Shown one piece after another: positions 50,886-58,565 of a stretch of 58,565 nt of DNA. The notes under the pieces were generated by a model, which was not told where the DNA came from, searched no databases, and saw nothing but the letters and a program-made list of their open reading frames with translations. Positions within the stretch are counted from its first letter, which is position 1. Every line of letters starts with the position of its first letter. The stretch comes from Bacteroides sp. CAG:927 (GTDB lineage Bacteria > Bacteroidota > Bacteroidia > Bacteroidales > Muribaculaceae). Both the position numbers and the translations under genes were made by a program. The DNA lies in contig HF985660.1 of assembly GCA_000431155.1 (NCBI GenBank), positions 49,556-108,120 of the forward strand. The letters are read 5' to 3'.

Positions 50886-52325
50886 ATGGCAGAATCCTTA
50901 GCAAAAAAAGCCGTCACAGGTACCATCTGGTCAGCAATTGACAAATTTGGAGTCATGGCTCTCCAATTCATTATCTATGTTGTACTCGCCAGAGTGTTGT
51001 CTCCGGCAGACTTTGGTGCACTTAACATGATAATGATTTTCATTTTTGTTTCTATGGCTTGTGTTGACGGTGGATTCAGTTCTGCCTTGGTTCAGAAAAA
51101 ACATTCCACACAAACTGATTACTCCACTATCTTCTTTTGGGGAATGGGAATAGGTCTCATTTTCTACCTTATTATTTTTGCCGCTTCCGGCCCGATTGCT
51201 TCTTTCTATAATATGCCGATTTTGAAACCCGTATTACAGGTAATCGGGATAACACTGATATTCAGCGGAATGGCAAGCACTCAAACCGCCCGGCTACAAA
51301 AGCACCTCCAGTTTCGTGAACTTGCTTTAGTCAATGTAGGCACATACATATTGGCAGGAACAGTAGCCATTATCATGGCATTCAATGGTTTTGGAGTCTG
51401 GTCACTCGTTGTTATGACCATGGCTCAAACCATCGGCAAAGTGCTGATCCTGTATTTGGTTACAAGATGGCTGCCGAGCCTCATTTTCTCCGTCAAGTCA
51501 TTCAAACGCCTGTTCTCATTCAGCGGATTCCTTTTTCTTAACACTGTAATGGAAACAATCAGCAATAATATTCAGGGAATAGTCATAGGCAAAAAATTCA
51601 ATGCCACTCAGTTAGGATATTACTCACAGGCATCACGGCTTGAATACATAACAGGGACTTCCATACCTCAGATTATTGCAGTCGTCATGTACCCCATTTT
51701 TTCACAATTTCAGGACGACAAGCCAAAGCTTCGCAGCATTATCACTCTTGACCACAGAGTAGTGTCCTTCATAATCTATCCTCTCCTGACTGTTTTAATG
51801 ATTTTTGCCCCGAATGTAATATCACTGATATATGGAGACAAATGGTTACCGGCTGTGCCATATTACAGAATCCTCATGTGCGGAGCTTTCTTTATCTGTC
51901 TAAAAAATATAAACTCCTATGCAGTAGCCGCTTGCGGCAAATCAAAATCCCTGTTTTATGCCAGCATCTATCAATGGAGCGTGCTCGCTGTGCTGCTTCT
52001 GGTTGGAAGCATGTATGGCATGATTGGAATTGTATGGGCATTCTCTATCAACATGTTTAACGTGTTCCTATCCTACGCTACATTATCAAAAATACATACA
52101 GGACAGCCATACTCTGCATTGATAAAGGCACTCGCACCTTCCATGGCCCTTTGCATTTTAACTGGCACGCTGACTGTCATTCTCAATGTTTACACCTCTA
52201 TTTGGTGGCCTATCAATATACTGTTTTTCGCTATCTTATATATTGTTCTTGCAAAGATTTTTCGGGTAAGGGCTCTGAATGAGTCCGTCCAGCTTATAAA
52301 CAAAGTCATGGTCAAGCAGAAATAA
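50886..52325 (+). CDS. Polysaccharide repeat-unit flippase (Wzx-like)
   Basis: The 479-residue membrane protein has about 12-14 hydrophobic helices of the Polysacc_synt_3 / MOP superfamily type. The N-terminus (AKKAVTGTIWSAIDKFGVMALQFIIYVVLARVLSPADFGALNMI) is typical. It moves lipid-linked repeat units to the periplasmic side, where Wzy polymerises them. It is transcribed divergently from the rest of the locus and is followed by the GT2 gene. Confidence 0.92.
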   Translation: MAESLAKKAVTGTIWSAIDKFGVMALQFIIYVVLARVLSPADFGALNMIMIFIFVSMACVDGGFSSALVQKKHSTQTDYSTIFFWGMGIGLIFYLIIFAASGPIASFYNMPILKPVLQVIGITLIFSGMASTQTARLQKHLQFRELALVNVGTYILAGTVAIIMAFNGFGVWSLVVMTMAQTIGKVLILYLVTRWLPSLIFSVKSFKRLFSFSGFLFLNTVMETISNNIQGIVIGKKFNATQLGYYSQASRLEYITGTSIPQIIAVVMYPIFSQFQDDKPKLRSIITLDHRVVSFIIYPLLTVLMIFAPNVISLIYGDKWLPAVPYYRILMCGAFFICLKNINSYAVAACGKSKSLFYASIYQWSVLAVLLLVGSMYGMIGIVWAFSINMFNVFLSYATLSKIHTGQPYSALIKALAPSMALCILTGTLTVILNVYTSIWWPINILFFAILYIVLAKIFRVRALNESVQLINKVMVKQK

Positions 52326-52374
52326 TGTTGATAACATTCAATAGTGCGGCCGGGCAACTTGCACGTTAATTTCG

Positions 52375-52382
52375 TAACTTTG
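52375..52382 (+). promoter_or_regulatory. -7 box before the GT2 gene
   Basis: TAACTTTG fits the -7 consensus and ends seven bases before the ATG at 52390. The GT2 gene may thus be transcribed as a nearly leaderless message, separate from the flippase. Confidence 0.5.
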
Positions 52383-52389
52383 CAGCACT

Positions 52390-53595
52390 ATGATTGACCC
52401 GATTTATTACTCCTGGAATTTATCTCCCGTAACATGGACTCTCACCGGTATTTCGGTGGCATCAGTCCTGTTGCTGATTTTTATATGGGCGTGGCGCGCC
52501 CGGCGAATATGGCGCCGCGCAGCTGCCGACAATTCGGCTCCTATGCCCGCTGACGAAGCTTTCCCTGCCGTGAGTGTGGTCGTGCTTGCCAGAGGCGACA
52601 GCCGCAACCTCGCAACTCTGCTCCCCGACATCCTGCATCAGGATTATCCGGCCTCTTTTGAAGTCATAGTGGTCAACAACGAAGAATCAGCCTCCACGGC
52701 CGATGTGGTGGGTTCGCTACAGCTTTCCCATTCCAATCTCTACATGACCTACGTGCCCGAGCATGCCCGCAGCCTGTCGCGCCGCAAACTAAGCATCACT
52801 CTCGGCATCAAGGCTGCACGACATCCGTTTGTAGCGCTCACAGAAGGGTCGGCCCACATACAGTCCCCACTTTGGCTCAAAAGTATGATGCGCCATACCG
52901 TAATGGGCAAGGAACTTGTGATAGGGTTTGCCACCGATGTGGACCAGCCCGATCCGGAGCAGCCGAAACAAATGCGCGGGGCAAGGCTCAGAAATTTTGA
53001 CCGGCTGTGGAATGCCGTACGCTGGCTCCCGCGAGCCATATCGCACCGCCCCTATCGCGGCACCGGTGCAAACCTCGTTTACAGCCGTGAGCTTTTCTTC
53101 AATCACAAGGGTTTCTCATCCACGCTCAACATGGTATATGGCGATGATGACCTGTTCGTGCGCGAGATAGCCACACGCTCCAATTGCGCCGTAGAGCTGA
53201 GCAATGATTCGCGTGTCATCATGCCTCGCACACTTCCCCGCTACATGCACGGCATCGAGCGCCAGATAAGGGCATTCACCCGGCATGATCTTCCGGCCGC
53301 TCCATGGCTGCTGATGGGGTTATGCTCCCTCCTATGGTGGCTATGGCTGTTCACCACCATAGGTGCCGCCGTAACCGGCCTGCCGAGCTATCTGCCGTTG
53401 GCCTCCGTAATAGTAGCTGCTGTGCCGTTATGGATATGTTCCTGCCGCCAATGGAGCCGCGCAGCCAAGGCACTGGGGTTGCGGCCCATGCTGCTCATGG
53501 TACCGCTTATGGCCCTGTGGCATCCTTTCTATAACATCCGCTACCGCATTGCGGCACGACGCAACCGTAAAAACAAGTTTACAAATCGGGCCTAA
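52390..53595 (+). CDS. Membrane-bound glycosyltransferase family 2
   Basis: The 401-residue protein has an N-terminal membrane helix (about 15-37), a GT2 domain (about 60-280; VSVVVLARGDSRNLATLLPDIL, FEVIVVNNEE) and two or three C-terminal helices (about 305-365). The GDDDLF motif near residue 255 fits the catalytic-base and acceptor region. The usual DxD metal motif is replaced by TEGS, so it may be a weak or altered enzyme. It overlaps the convergent folB gene by four bases. It belongs by location to the glycan locus. Confidence 0.85.
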   Translation: MIDPIYYSWNLSPVTWTLTGISVASVLLLIFIWAWRARRIWRRAAADNSAPMPADEAFPAVSVVVLARGDSRNLATLLPDILHQDYPASFEVIVVNNEESASTADVVGSLQLSHSNLYMTYVPEHARSLSRRKLSITLGIKAARHPFVALTEGSAHIQSPLWLKSMMRHTVMGKELVIGFATDVDQPDPEQPKQMRGARLRNFDRLWNAVRWLPRAISHRPYRGTGANLVYSRELFFNHKGFSSTLNMVYGDDDLFVREIATRSNCAVELSNDSRVIMPRTLPRYMHGIERQIRAFTRHDLPAAPWLLMGLCSLLWWLWLFTTIGAAVTGLPSYLPLASVIVAAVPLWICSCRQWSRAAKALGLRPMLLMVPLMALWHPFYNIRYRIAARRNRKNKFTNRA

Positions 53596-53954
53596 AACCT
53601 GAGGGTCACACTCACATTATCCACCTGTGCGCCTACCGGGGCATTGGGCTTGCTTACACGCACATACCCCCCGCTTATTCCGCCCCAGCGTTCAATAAGG
53701 GCAGCGCGGATACGGGCTGCCACATGCTCCAGCAGCTGCGACGGACACTGCATCTCTTTCCGCACTATATCTATTGCCTCGGCATAATTTATGGTGCCTT
53801 CCAGACTGTCATCCATTACTGCGCTCTGCGCCTGATACTCCAGCCGTAAATCCACCACAAACTCATTTCCCACCGTACGTTCCTGAGGCATAACGCCATG
53901 ACGGGCATACACATGTATGCCCGTCACATCTATAATTATGTTATTATTCATCAT
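53592..53954 (-). CDS. folB: Dihydroneopterin aldolase
   Basis: The 120-residue enzyme of folate synthesis converts dihydroneopterin to hydroxymethyl-dihydropterin. It has the family start IIIDVTGIHVYARHGVMPQERTVGNEFVVDL and the conserved NYAEAIDIVRKEM and LLEHVAARI. The length is standard. The ATG at 53954 shares one base with the rnr stop (TAATG), so it is coupled to rnr. The next ATG (53951) is one codon in. Confidence 0.95.
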   Translation of the reverse strand: MMNNNIIIDVTGIHVYARHGVMPQERTVGNEFVVDLRLEYQAQSAVMDDSLEGTINYAEAIDIVRKEMQCPSQLLEHVAARIRAALIERWGGISGGYVRVSKPNAPVGAQVDNVSVTLRF

Positions 53955-56209
53955 TACTTGCGGTGGCTGCGGGTTTTCTCTTTTGAGCGTTTCTGCTTGC
54001 CTCCTTTGCTTAATGCTTGACGGGCGGAAACAGTTTTACCCATTTCATCCTCACCGGGACGGCGCCCGCGGTCATCCACGAGCACAAAATCAAGCTGTTT
54101 GCGCTCAAGACTCGTGCGCGCCACACGCACCTTCACATCATCGCCAAGACGGTAGCGCACATTGTTGCGTCGCCCTATGAGACAATAATTTTTCTCATCA
54201 AAATCGTAATAGTCATCGGCAAGGTCCCTTACCGGCACAAGCCCTTCACATAGATTTTCATTCAGTTCCACATAAAGGCCCCACTCGGTCACACCTGAAA
54301 TCACGCCGTCAAATGTCTCGCCGAGGTGATCTGCCATATATTCCACCTGCTTATACTTGATTGATGCCCTCTCAGCATTTGAGGCAAGCTGCTCCATTTC
54401 ACTGGAATGTTTGCATTGGTCCTCAAGCTTGGCCACGTTCACACTGCGGCCATCTGCCATATACCGGTCAAGCAGGCGGTGCACCATCATATCGGGGTAG
54501 CGGCGGATAGGTGAAGTGAAATGAGTATAAAAATCAAATCCGAGTCCGTAGTGACCTATATTCTGGGTTGTGTATATGGCCTTGGCCATGGAGCGTATGG
54601 CAAGAGTTGACAGGAAATTTTCTTCACCTTTGCCCTTGACTTCAGCCAGCATGCGGTTGATTGAGCGGTTTACCTCACGGGCCGAGCCGCTTTCTTTGAC
54701 CTTGTAGCCGAATGCGCGCGCTATCTTGCTCAGATCGGTCAGTTTTCCGGGATCGGGCATGTCATGCACACGATACACAAATGCTTTGGCCTTTTTGTGG
54801 CCCTGCGGCTTGCCGATGAACGCTGCCACAGTCTTATTGGCTAAAAGCATGAACTCCTCAATAAGCTTGTTGGCATCCTTTGATTCCTTGAAATAAGTGC
54901 GTATGGGATGACCCGTCTCATCAATCTCAAATCTCACTTCTGCACGGTCAAACTCCACAGACCCGTTTTCAAATCGTTCGCGGCGCAATATCTTTGCCAT
55001 GGCATCAAGAGTAAGAACCTCCTTTGCATAGTCACCCTTGCCGGTCTCTATTATATTCTGCGCTTCATCATAAGTAAACCGGCGATTTGAGCGGGTCACC
55101 GTGCGCGCTATACGCGATGAATACACCTTTGCAGCGGCATCCATCTCAAAAATGCATGAAAACGTGAGTTTGTCCTCATCCGGACGCAGCGAGCATATTC
55201 CGTTGCTCAAATGCTCGGGAAGCATGGGAACCACCCTGTCCACCAAATACACCGAAGTGGCTCGCGAACGAGCCTCCTTGTCAAGAATTGTGTCGGGTTG
55301 CACATAATAAGTCACATCGGCTATATGCACTCCCACTTCGTAATGGCCGTTGGGAAGTTCCCTGAACGACAACGCATCATCAAAATCCTTGGCATCGGTG
55401 GGGTCTATAGTAAATGTAGTTACATCTCGCATATCCACACGGCTTGCCACCACATCATCCGTTATGCCTGCATCTATTTTGGCCGCAGCATCCTCCACAG
55501 CCTTGGGATAACGGTACGGAAGACCGAATTCTGCAAGAATGGCATGCATCTCGGTGGTATTCTCGCCAGTCTTGCCGAGAATATCTATAATATCCCCTAT
55601 GGGATTTTTGGCATCGTCAGGCCATGATGTGATACGCACTATAGCTTTGTCGCCCGTAACACCGCCCTTCAAACGATTTTTTGGAATTAAAATATCAGTG
55701 GCAAGGAACTTGCTGTCGGTCTGAAGAAAAGCATATTGCTTTTCCACCTTTAGCGTACCGATAAATGTCTGCTCCTTAGGCTCTATAATCTCCATCACCT
55801 CTGCCTCGGGTTCTACTCCGCGACGGCGTGCAGCCACTATCACACGCACCTTGTCGCCGTTTAGGGCATGCATGGAATTGCGTTCGGCCACAAATATGCT
55901 TTCGCCGTCCTCATCGGTAATAACAGAGTTCTTGCCGTTGGAGCGGCGCACGAAAACACCTGTAGTCACATTGCTGCGGGCCGGAGCCTTGTATTTGCCC
56001 GGAGAGGTCTCAATCAAATCGCCGTCAAACGCCATCCCGGCCAGCAACATGGCCACTGAACGATGTGCGGCGGGAGTATCTGCGTCAATGGCATACGCCA
56101 CCTGTTTGTAATTGAAAGTACCTGATGAGTGCTCGCTGATATATTTCATCACCGCCTGACGCATATCACTGGCGGTTAATTTCTTTGAATTTGACTTTTT
56201 AGGAGCCAT
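53954..56209 (-). CDS. rnr: Ribonuclease R (3'-5' exoribonuclease)
   Basis: The 751-residue enzyme degrades structured RNA. It has an N-terminal HTH-like domain (about 10-60), two cold-shock domains (about 65-225), the RNB catalytic domain with DPTDAKDFDDALS (metal-binding aspartates) and IADVTYYVQPDT, an S1 domain near the C-terminus (DGVISGVTEWGLYVELNENL) and a basic tail (KRSKEKTRSHRK). The domain order is that of a normal RNase R. Confidence 0.96.
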   Translation of the reverse strand: MAPKKSNSKKLTASDMRQAVMKYISEHSSGTFNYKQVAYAIDADTPAAHRSVAMLLAGMAFDGDLIETSPGKYKAPARSNVTTGVFVRRSNGKNSVITDEDGESIFVAERNSMHALNGDKVRVIVAARRRGVEPEAEVMEIIEPKEQTFIGTLKVEKQYAFLQTDSKFLATDILIPKNRLKGGVTGDKAIVRITSWPDDAKNPIGDIIDILGKTGENTTEMHAILAEFGLPYRYPKAVEDAAAKIDAGITDDVVASRVDMRDVTTFTIDPTDAKDFDDALSFRELPNGHYEVGVHIADVTYYVQPDTILDKEARSRATSVYLVDRVVPMLPEHLSNGICSLRPDEDKLTFSCIFEMDAAAKVYSSRIARTVTRSNRRFTYDEAQNIIETGKGDYAKEVLTLDAMAKILRRERFENGSVEFDRAEVRFEIDETGHPIRTYFKESKDANKLIEEFMLLANKTVAAFIGKPQGHKKAKAFVYRVHDMPDPGKLTDLSKIARAFGYKVKESGSAREVNRSINRMLAEVKGKGEENFLSTLAIRSMAKAIYTTQNIGHYGLGFDFYTHFTSPIRRYPDMMVHRLLDRYMADGRSVNVAKLEDQCKHSSEMEQLASNAERASIKYKQVEYMADHLGETFDGVISGVTEWGLYVELNENLCEGLVPVRDLADDYYDFDEKNYCLIGRRNNVRYRLGDDVKVRVARTSLERKQLDFVLVDDRGRRPGEDEMGKTVSARQALSKGGKQKRSKEKTRSHRK

Positions 56210-56272
56210 AACTTGGGAATTCTATTTTGGTTATAATTTAAAAACACACAAACAGCACTGATTGTTAAACTT

Positions 56273-56327
56273 GGAGCGTGCCTCCCACCCTCCTTGCTGA
56301 TCAAGGCTGTGGATGCAGGCACGCTCC
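56273..56327 (-). terminator. Long two-level hairpin downstream of gyrB
   Basis: GGAGCGTGCC (56273-56282) pairs perfectly with GGCACGCTCC (56318-56327), and an inner CCTTG/CAAGG stem lies in the loop. It follows the gyrB stop by about 36 bases. There is no strong T-run, so it may be a Rho-type or processing signal rather than a classical terminator. Confidence 0.6.
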
Positions 56328-56362
56328 CGTGATGCGTTGTATATGTGGAATCAGCAATAAGC

Positions 56363-58294
56363 TTATGCGTCGATATTGGCGTAATTGGCATTGGACTCGA
56401 TAAAGTCGCGTCGCGGTTCCACATCCTCGCCCATGAGCATAGAGAATATGCGGTCGGCCTCTGCTGCATCGCTTATATGCACTTGCTTCAGCAATCGCTT
56501 TTCAGGCGACATGGTCGTGTCTCGAAGCTCTTCGGCACTCATCTCACCAAGACCCTTATAGCGCTGCACCTTGGTCTTATCACCATATTTGGCAATAAAC
56601 TGCTGCACTTGTGCATCAGTCCAGCAATACTCCTCATTCTTGCCTCGCATACATTTGTACAACGGCGGCGTTGCAAGATAAAGATAACCGTTTTCAATGA
56701 TGGGACGCATACGGCGGAAGAAGAATGTCATCAGCAGAGTGGCAATATGCGCTCCGTCCACATCGGCATCAGTCATGATGATAATCTTGTGATAAGCCAG
56801 TTTGCTGATATTCACTTCTTTCTGATCCTCCTCAGTGCCCACGGTTACGCGCATAGCCTTGAACAGATTGGTAATCTCCTGATTATCAAATATTCTGTGC
56901 TCCATAGCTTTCTCCACATTGAGGATTTTGCCTCGCAGCGGAAGTATAGCTTGGAAGGTACGGTCACGACCCTGCTTTGCTGTACCGCCTGCGGAGTCTC
57001 CCTCCACGAGAAATAGCTCACAATCCTCAGCATGACGGCTTGAGCAGTCTGCAAGTTTGCCGGGCAGTCCGCCGCCGCTCAACGGCGATTTGCGGAGCAC
57101 CTTGTCACGTGCATTACGTGCTGCATGGCGCGCCTTCGCTGCCACTATAACCTTGCTTACAATAGCCTTCGCCTCACGGGGATGCTCTTCAAGATAATTT
57201 CCCAGTGCCTCACTCACTGCGGTCTGCACGGCTCCTATGGCCTCGTTGTTGCCGAGCTTGGTTTTGGTCTGGCCCTCAAACTGCGGCTCAAGAACTTTCA
57301 CCGACACTACCGCCGTCAATCCTTCGCGGAAATCCGAAGCATCCACCGTCACCTTCTCCTTTTCAAACATTTTATTGTCGTCGCCGTACTTCTTTAGCGT
57401 AAGAGTAAGGCCGCGACGAAAACCGGTCAGGTGAGTGCCGCCTTCTATAGTATTGATATTGTTGACAAACGAATATACATTCTCGTTATACGTGTTGTTA
57501 TATGTCAGAGCCACCTCCACAGGTATGCCGCCACGCTCCGTATTGAGATGTATCACATCGTCTATCAGAGACTCTTTGTTGCTGTCGATATACTCTACAA
57601 ATTCTCTCAATCCGTTCTGACTGTAGAAAGTCTCGCTGCGGGGCTCGCCCTTTTCATTCACCTCACGCATATCTGTGAGACGGAGTGTGATTCCGGCATT
57701 CAGAAATGCGAGGTCACGCAAACGGTTGGCAAGAATGTTATAGTCGTAAACCGTAACAGTGAATATCGAACTGTCAGGAAGGAAAGTTATGCTCGTGCCA
57801 GTGGTGTCGCTCTCACCTATCACCTTCAGCTCCGATGTGGCCTTACCGCATGAATACTCCTGCATATACACCTTGCCGTCACGACGCACCTCCGCGCGAA
57901 GATATGTGCTGAGCGCATTCACGCACGACACACCCACACCATGCAAACCGCCACTCACCTTGTAGCTGCCTTTATCAAACTTACCTCCGGCATGAAGCAC
58001 CGTCAGCACCACTTCAAGTGCACTTTTGTGCTCCTTTTCATGCATGTCCACAGGTATGCCGCGACCGTCGTCAACCACCGTTACCGAGTTATCTGCATTT
58101 ATGGTAACCTCTATATCTTTGGCAAAGCCGGCAAGCGCCTCGTCAATGGAGTTGTCAACCACCTCATAAACCAGATGATGCAACCCCTTTTCTGATATAT
58201 CGCCTATATACATGGCCGGGCGTTTACGCACCGCCTCCAAACCTTCAAGCACGGTAATGTTACTCGCGCTATACTCTTCTTCTTTCTCTGCCAT
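56363..58294 (-). CDS. gyrB: DNA gyrase subunit B
   Basis: The 643-residue protein has a GHKL ATPase domain (VLEGLEAVRKRPAMYIGDIS, NSIDEALAG, DDGRGIPVD, GGLHGVGVSCVNALS), a transducer domain and the Toprim domain with EGDSAGG, PLRGKILNVEKA and DADVDGAHI. With GyrA it introduces negative supercoils. The length of about 640 residues is that of the short GyrB type, without the enterobacterial insert. It lies 154 bases before rnr and is transcribed in the same direction. Confidence 0.97.
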   Translation of the reverse strand: MAEKEEEYSASNITVLEGLEAVRKRPAMYIGDISEKGLHHLVYEVVDNSIDEALAGFAKDIEVTINADNSVTVVDDGRGIPVDMHEKEHKSALEVVLTVLHAGGKFDKGSYKVSGGLHGVGVSCVNALSTYLRAEVRRDGKVYMQEYSCGKATSELKVIGESDTTGTSITFLPDSSIFTVTVYDYNILANRLRDLAFLNAGITLRLTDMREVNEKGEPRSETFYSQNGLREFVEYIDSNKESLIDDVIHLNTERGGIPVEVALTYNNTYNENVYSFVNNINTIEGGTHLTGFRRGLTLTLKKYGDDNKMFEKEKVTVDASDFREGLTAVVSVKVLEPQFEGQTKTKLGNNEAIGAVQTAVSEALGNYLEEHPREAKAIVSKVIVAAKARHAARNARDKVLRKSPLSGGGLPGKLADCSSRHAEDCELFLVEGDSAGGTAKQGRDRTFQAILPLRGKILNVEKAMEHRIFDNQEITNLFKAMRVTVGTEEDQKEVNISKLAYHKIIIMTDADVDGAHIATLLMTFFFRRMRPIIENGYLYLATPPLYKCMRGKNEEYCWTDAQVQQFIAKYGDKTKVQRYKGLGEMSAEELRDTTMSPEKRLLKQVHISDAAEADRIFSMLMGEDVEPRRDFIESNANYANIDA

Positions 58295-58369
58295 TATTGA
58301 TTTTGGTTTATTTCATTGTACTGTTTGAAGCAGCTGACACCGCTTCTGCCCTATTGGATTTTGAGCAAA

Positions 58370-58400
58370 CAAAATTACAAAATTTATCCCGACTCACCAA
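58370..58400 (-). promoter_or_regulatory. Promoter of gyrB
   Basis: On the minus strand TTGG (58400-58397) and TAATTTTG (58377-58370) are 19 bases apart, a near-ideal Bacteroidetes promoter. The gyrB ATG at 58294 leaves a leader of about 70 bases. Confidence 0.75.
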
Positions 58401-58524
58401 AAATTTACCTTAATAATATGCGGCTCTGTTTTTGCAAAACAGAAATGGCATCCCCACCCGCTTCCACGTATGTTTCAACGCAGCAAAACAAATGTGAAAT
58501 AATGTGAAAAATAACCCCGGACTA

Positions 58525-58555
58525 TTGCACGATTCAGAAAGTCGGCTTACCTTTG
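58525..58555 (+). promoter_or_regulatory. Promoter firing out of the right edge
   Basis: TTG at 58525-58527 and TACCTTTG at 58548-58555 are 20 bases apart and point to the right. The gene it drives lies beyond the window and is divergent from gyrB; a ribosomal protein gene such as rpsT would be one guess. Confidence 0.65.
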
Positions 58556-58565
58556 CAGCGCTTTT

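Overview
The window looks like a chromosome segment of a Bacteroidales bacterium, possibly of the Muribaculaceae. The evidence is TAnnTTTG-type -7 promoter boxes a short distance before many starts, no clear Shine-Dalgarno sequences, a split glycine decarboxylase (GcvPA/GcvPB), SusC-like TonB receptors with an N-terminal carboxypeptidase-regulatory domain, and OmpA-type porins. The family-level placement is inference; no rRNA or tRNA gene is present to settle it.

Region 1 (about 2.5-12.4 kb) is an integrative and mobilizable element. On the minus strand it holds a MOBP-type relaxase, MobC, a mobilization accessory protein, a DUF3408 protein, a Toprim/zinc-finger primase-like protein, a DUF3987 ATPase-like protein, an excisionase-like HTH protein, an unknown two-helix membrane protein, a HigB-HigA toxin-antitoxin pair, a tyrosine integrase and a zinc-ribbon protein with four tandem HTH modules. 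It lies directly next to the 3' end of mnmE. The element carries three unexplained repeat structures: two copies of a module with three 11-bp-phased TCCACC boxes plus one inverted copy (before the excisionase operon and before the integrase), and four 10-bp GTGTCTA repeats between the four-HTH gene and mnmE. A pair of strong inverted repeats before mobC is a candidate oriT. The left end was not found; the TonB receptor at 108-2444 may be host or cargo.

Region 2 (12.5-22.4 kb) is host DNA. A minus-strand run of eight overlapping genes encodes a metal-binding HMA protein, RfbB, RfbA, two FdtA-like ketoisomerases, a FdtB-like aminotransferase (dTDP-3-amino-3,6-dideoxyhexose synthesis), a DNA/RNA endonuclease and MnmE; most junctions are ATGA overlaps. 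Upstream, an AraC regulator and a His-rich TonB receptor with a Cys-Cys plug motif complete a probable metal-handling locus.

Region 3 (22.6-36.9 kb) has three paralogous OmpA-family proteins surrounding a complete glycine cleavage operon (lplA-gcvT-gcvH-gcvPA-gcvPB-lpdA), a MINPP-like histidine phosphatase, a small TPR protein, a thioredoxin-fold protein and thiol peroxidase. Most units end in clear intrinsic terminators.

Region 4 (36.9-40.8 kb) holds RNase G, a 29-residue ribosomal-type protein, an HU protein, a HAD phosphatase and a YhhQ-type queuosine-precursor transporter. Region 5 (40.8-53.6 kb) is an exopolysaccharide locus: two GT4 enzymes, a radical SAM protein, a Wzc-like chain-length protein with a degenerate kinase domain, Wzy, Wza, a fused FrhB-like/pyruvyl-transferase protein, a Wzx flippase and a GT2 enzyme. 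Region 6 (53.6-58.3 kb) is housekeeping: folB, rnr and gyrB, with a promoter firing out of the right edge. No gene-free stretch exceeds 300 bases.
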